A stretch of 16,623 bases of DNA from an uncultured Eubacteriales bacterium (GTDB lineage Bacteria > Bacillota > Clostridia > Oscillospirales > Oscillospiraceae): NCBI GenBank assembly GCA_900544975.1, contig UQXI01000046.1, positions 1 through 16,623 of the forward strand, given 5' to 3'. Under the pieces are notes generated by a model. It did no database searches and was not told where the DNA came from. It worked only from the letters and a program-made list of their open reading frames with translations. Position 1 is the stretch's first letter. Every line of letters begins with the position of its first letter. A program made the translations under genes and the position numbers. Below are positions 13,845 to 16,623 of this stretch, one piece after another.

Positions 13845-15244
13845 AACTGATTTTTGAGAAAAGCGTGTCCGGTCGCCGCTGCTCCATGCTTCCCGCCTGT
13901 GATGTGGAGACCGTGGAACTGCCGGAGGGATTTGCCCGGACCGAGGCGCCGGCCCTGCCGGAGATGAGCGAAACCGACATCTCCCGGCACTACAGCGAGC
14001 TGTGCCGGAAGGTCCATGGCGTTAACTGCGGCTTCTATCCCCTGGGCTCCTGCACCATGAAGTACAATCCCCGGATTGATGAAGAGATGGCCGCCCTGCC
14101 CGGCTTTGCCGGCATCCATCCCCTCAGCCCCAAGCATGCCACCGAAGGCTGCCGGGACGTGCTGGAGACCGCCAAGCAGTATCTGTGTGAGATCACCGGT
14201 ATGGCGGATATGACCTTCCAGCCTGCCGCCGGCGCCCACGGCGAGTTCACCGGCGTCCTGCTCATCAAGCAGTACCACGAGGCGCGGGGCGACAGCCGCC
14301 GCACCAAGATCATCGTCCCCGACTCCGCCCACGGCACCAACCCTGCCACTGCCGCCATGTGCGGCTATCAGGTGGTGAACATTCCCTCCGCCCCCAACGG
14401 CTGTGTGGATTTGGAGGCCCTCCGGAAGGTGCTGGGCGAAGACACCGCCGGATTGATGCTCACCAATCCCAATACCGTTGGCATCTTCGATGAGAACATT
14501 TTGGAGATCACCCGTCTGGTCCACGAAGCCGGCGGTCTGTGCTATTACGACGGAGCCAACCTCAACGCCGTCATGGGCGTGGTACGCCCCGGCGATATGG
14601 GCTTTGACTGCATCCACCTGAATCTGCACAAGACCTTTGCCACCCCCCACGGCGGCGGCGGTCCTGGCGCAGGCGCCGTGGGTTGCAAGGACTTCCTGGC
14701 CCCCTACCTGCCCCAGTCTGTCACCGTGGATGGCCCCGGCAGAAAGCAGGTCCGGAGCTTCTCCGGCAACTTCCTGGTGGTGGTCCGCGCTCTGGCCTAC
14801 CTCATGACCCTGGGCCGGGAGGGCGTACCCGAAGCCGCCTGCAATGCCGTCCTCAATGCCAATTACCTGATGCAGAAAATCAAGGGCACCTTCACTCCCG
14901 CCTTTGATCGGATCTGCATGCATGAATTCGTCCTGGATCTGTCGGAATTCAAGAAGGAGACCGGCGTATCCGCTCTGGATGTGGCCAAGTCCCTCATTGA
15001 CTATGGGATGCATCCGCCCACAATGTACTTCCCCCTGATCGTCCATGAGGCTCTGATGCTGGAGCCCACGGAAACGGAAAGCCGGGAGACCCTGGATTGG
15101 GCCGCAGACGTATACCGCAAGCTGTATGACCTGGCCCATACCGACCCGGACCAGATGCACGGCGCGCCCCACAACGCCCAAATCGGGCGGCCCGACGAGG
15201 TTCGCGCTGCCCGGAACCCTGTGCTGCGGTACGAAAAGCCATGA
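13841..15244 (+). CDS. gcvPB: Glycine dehydrogenase (decarboxylating) subunit 2
   Basis: PLP-bearing half of the P protein, 467 aa. Motifs: NCGFYPLGSCTMKYNPR, PDSAHGTNPA, LTNPNTVGIF, YYDGANLNAV and the PLP-lysine site HLNLHKTFATPHGGGG (Lys264). It decarboxylates glycine and passes the aminomethyl group to lipoyl-GcvH. The start is ATG 13841, overlapping the gcvPA stop and preceded by GAAGGAGG about ten bases upstream inside gcvPA. An upstream in-frame ATG at 13766 lies within gcvPA and is rejected. It overlaps the ligase gene by ATGA. Confidence 0.96.
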   Translation: MKLIFEKSVSGRRCSMLPACDVETVELPEGFARTEAPALPEMSETDISRHYSELCRKVHGVNCGFYPLGSCTMKYNPRIDEEMAALPGFAGIHPLSPKHATEGCRDVLETAKQYLCEITGMADMTFQPAAGAHGEFTGVLLIKQYHEARGDSRRTKIIVPDSAHGTNPATAAMCGYQVVNIPSAPNGCVDLEALRKVLGEDTAGLMLTNPNTVGIFDENILEITRLVHEAGGLCYYDGANLNAVMGVVRPGDMGFDCIHLNLHKTFATPHGGGGPGAGAVGCKDFLAPYLPQSVTVDGPGRKQVRSFSGNFLVVVRALAYLMTLGREGVPEAACNAVLNANYLMQKIKGTFTPAFDRICMHEFVLDLSEFKKETGVSALDVAKSLIDYGMHPPTMYFPLIVHEALMLEPTETESRETLDWAADVYRKLYDLAHTDPDQMHGAPHNAQIGRPDEVRAARNPVLRYEKP

Positions 15245-16221
15245 TCCAGCAGCTGAAATTATACGAAGGCCAGAGTTTTGATCCCCAGCTCAATCTGGCC
15301 GTGGAAGAATACCTGCTCCAAACCGTGGAGCCGGATTGCTGCATCCTCTATTTGTGGCAAAATCAGAATACCGTGGTCATCGGGCGGAACCAAAACGCCT
15401 GGAAAGAATGCCGCACCACCCTGCTGGAAGAGGAGGGGGGCCACCTGGCCCGCCGCCTCTCCGGCGGCGGCGCCGTGTTCCACGATCTGGGGAACCTGAA
15501 TTTCACATTTCTGGTTCCCACAGACTGCTATGACCTGGAAAAGCAGCTATCCGTGATCCAATTGGCATGCCGGAGCTTTGGCATCGAAGCAGTCCGGTCC
15601 GGGCGGAACGACATTCTGGCCGAAGGCCGCAAATTCTCCGGAAACGCCTTCTATCAAAGCGGTGGCCGCTCTTACCACCACGGCACGCTGCTGGTAGACG
15701 TGGACATGACCCGCATGAGCCGGTATCTGAACCCCTCCAAAGCCAAATTGGAGGCCAAGGGCGTAGATTCCGTCCGCTCCCGGGTGGTCAACCTGAAGGA
15801 GCTGGCCCCGGAGATCACCATTGACCAGCTCAAGGTGCAATTAGCTGCTGCGTTCCAGGAGGTCTACCATCTGCCCTGCAAACACATTGCGCCAGAAGAG
15901 CTGGACCGGGATCAGGTGGAGGCTCTGTACCAGCGCAATTGCAGCTGGGATTGGAGATTTGGAAAGCAGCTTCCCTTCACCTTCAGCTGTCAGGACCAGT
16001 TCCCCTGGGGCGGAATCCAGATGCAGCTCCAGGTCGAAGGCGGAATGGTCCGGGAAGTCCAGGTGTTCTCCGACGCCATGGACTGGGAAATCGCACCGGC
16101 ACTGGAACAGGCCCTTGCCGGCTGCCGATTTGCCCTGCCAGACCTGTGCCAAGCCGTCCGGCGCAGTTGCCCGGACCAGGCAGAAACCCTCTGCCAGATG
16201 CTGACAGCACAGGAGATCTAA
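15241..16221 (+). CDS. lplA: Lipoate-protein ligase A family protein
   Basis: Cytosolic ligase of 326 aa that activates lipoate with ATP and attaches it to the lysine of lipoyl domains. Family motifs are clear: LNLAVEEYLL near the start, RRLSGGGAVFHDLGNLNFTF (Arg71-Arg72, then SGGG at 74-77), ILAEGRKFSGNAFY with the catalytic lysine Lys131, and YHHGTLL. The C-terminal accessory domain (about 240-326) is present, as in full-length LplA. Its ATGA overlap with gcvPB and position as last gene make GcvH its probable substrate. The window shows no lipA or lipB, which fits lipoate scavenging rather than synthesis, but other loci cannot be excluded. Confidence 0.93.
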   Translation: MIQQLKLYEGQSFDPQLNLAVEEYLLQTVEPDCCILYLWQNQNTVVIGRNQNAWKECRTTLLEEEGGHLARRLSGGGAVFHDLGNLNFTFLVPTDCYDLEKQLSVIQLACRSFGIEAVRSGRNDILAEGRKFSGNAFYQSGGRSYHHGTLLVDVDMTRMSRYLNPSKAKLEAKGVDSVRSRVVNLKELAPEITIDQLKVQLAAAFQEVYHLPCKHIAPEELDRDQVEALYQRNCSWDWRFGKQLPFTFSCQDQFPWGGIQMQLQVEGGMVREVQVFSDAMDWEIAPALEQALAGCRFALPDLCQAVRRSCPDQAETLCQMLTAQEI

Positions 16222-16246
16222 ATGTTTCAAAGGCGAGAAATCGCAT

Positions 16247-16298
16247 CCCCGCAGGATGGGGCACTCCAAACCCGTCTCCCATCCTGCGGGGTTCCTTT
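16247..16298 (+). terminator. Strong intrinsic terminator of the gcv operon
   Basis: A perfect 14-base stem (16247-16260 with 16278-16291; CCCCGCAGGATGGG and its complement) with a 17-base loop, followed by TTCCTTT. It starts 26 bases after the lplA stop. Confidence 0.88.
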
Positions 16299-16328
16299 AC
16301 AAAAAAATCTTTTTCCCGAAAAAAGGAC

Positions 16329-16357
16329 TTGCCAAAGCGACTGAAATATACTATAAT
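16329..16357 (+). promoter_or_regulatory. Consensus SigA-type promoter of the tRNA-Leu gene
   Basis: -35 TTGCCA (16329-16334) and a perfect -10 TATAAT (16352-16357) are separated by 17 bases. A-rich DNA lies upstream (16300-16325), as an UP-element might. Expected transcription start is near 16364, some 50 bases before the tRNA. Confidence 0.85.
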
Positions 16358-16414
16358 GTACCCGTTGTCAGGCTCCTGCCCACAAAAGAATCTAGGTGCC
16401 CGACTCCCCTATCT

Positions 16415-16501
16415 GCCGGTGTGATGGAATTGGTAGACGTAGTGGACTCAAAATCCACCGCCAGCGATGGCGTGCCGGTTCGAGTCCGGCCACCGGCACC
16501 A
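16415..16501 (+). tRNA. tRNA-Leu (anticodon CAA)
   Basis: An 87-base class II tRNA. Acceptor arms are GCCGGTG (16415-16421) and CACCGGC (16491-16497), with discriminator A and an encoded CCA end (16499-16501). The anticodon stem GTGGA/TCCAC encloses loop CTCAAAA, with anticodon CAA at 16449-16451, reading UUG. A long variable arm CGCCA-GCGA-TGGCG, typical of tRNA-Leu, and the T arm GCCGG-TTCGAGT-CCGGC follow. An open frame through this region is coincidental. Confidence 0.97.
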
Positions 16502-16505
16502 GCTC

Positions 16506-16570
16506 AGAAATTCCCATTACCGCTCCGTTTCCGCCTGTCGGCGAAAACTGCGCGATAATGGGAATTTCTT
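16506..16570 (+). terminator. Long hairpin after tRNA-Leu, probable terminator
   Basis: An 18-position stem (16506-16523 with 16552-16569) has one mismatch. Its core, GAAATTCCCATTA with its exact complement, is 13 perfect pairs. The 28-base loop holds a nested GCC-TGTC-GGC hairpin. The right arm ends in TTTCTT. The outer part is A/T-rich and symmetric, so it could work on either strand. Confidence 0.6.
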
Positions 16571-16574
16571 CGCT

Positions 16575-16613
16575 TTCGGCCCCGACTCGCTCCGCTGGAC
16601 TCGGGGCCGAAGG
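16575..16613. repeat. GC-rich inverted repeat at window end
   Basis: TTCGGCCCCGA (16575-16585) pairs perfectly with TCGGGGCCGAA (16601-16611), with a 15-base loop. No T-run follows (the next bases are GGGGACGGGG), so it does not look like a simple terminator on this strand. GACTCG also occurs twice (16584-16589 and 16599-16604). Confidence 0.6.
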
Positions 16614-16623
16614 GGACGGGGAT

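Noticed and set aside
13805..15181. A 458-codon minus-strand frame opposite gcvPB, and a 429-codon one opposite gcvH/gcvPA (12087-13376)
   Set aside because: Both are shadows of strongly supported genes on the + strand, with no RBS or domain.
16256..16558. A 100-codon + frame over the terminator, promoter and tRNA-Leu
   Set aside because: It runs through a tRNA and a terminator stem and has no protein signature.
1..16623. CRISPR arrays, insertion sequences, phage or toxin-antitoxin genes
   Set aside because: No regularly spaced repeats, transposase or integrase motifs, or paired small ORFs with such signatures were seen.

Overview
The window is GC-rich bacterial DNA read almost entirely on the + strand. 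Gene content points to a spore-forming, anaerobic Firmicute of the clostridial gut type (Oscillospiraceae-like). The evidence is a YlmC/YmxH sporulation-family gene, split glycine decarboxylase subunits (GcvPA/GcvPB), strong AGGAGG ribosome binding sites, many 4-base ATGA start/stop overlaps, and a glycine riboswitch on a gcv operon. The genus is inference.

Layout. (1) 1-2550: the end of an OmpR-family response regulator overlaps by one base a 678-aa multi-pass sensor histidine kinase. (2) 2641-3881: a TVP38/TMEM64 (VTT-domain) membrane protein is translationally coupled to a small HD-domain hydrolase and followed by a hairpin terminator. (3) 4013-7245: a tightly overlapping four-gene lipid operon encodes a PAP2-type phosphatase, an MprF/YbhN-type flippase-like membrane protein, phosphatidylserine synthase (pssA) and phosphatidylserine decarboxylase (psd). 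It ends at a terminator at 7253-7283. (4) 7493-7771: a ylmC/ymxH PRC-barrel gene. (5) 7854-16298: a complete riboswitch-controlled glycine-cleavage operon with promoter, tandem glycine aptamers and terminator hairpin. The genes are a GcvT-serine hydroxymethyltransferase fusion, a second stand-alone GcvT, gcvH, gcvPA, gcvPB and a lipoate-protein ligase, followed by a strong terminator. (6) 16329-16613: a consensus promoter, tRNA-Leu(CAA), and two large dyad structures running to the window edge.

How the parts work together. The gcv operon encodes P (two subunits), H and T (two copies) plus the ligase that can lipoylate GcvH. Only the L protein (dihydrolipoyl dehydrogenase) is missing from the window. 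Fusing SHMT to T joins the enzyme that makes 5,10-methylene-THF to the one that condenses it with a second glycine to give serine, or runs the reverse. The leader should let glycine control expression of the set. The lipid operon makes phosphatidylethanolamine from CDP-diacylglycerol and serine, so serine is a possible metabolic link to the gcv operon.

Most unusual points: the GcvT-SHMT fusion beside its own paralogue; the divergent SHMT active-site loops; a second glycine aptamer that seems to lack one conserved strand, with competing hairpins after it; and a flippase-like membrane gene inside a PE-synthesis operon.
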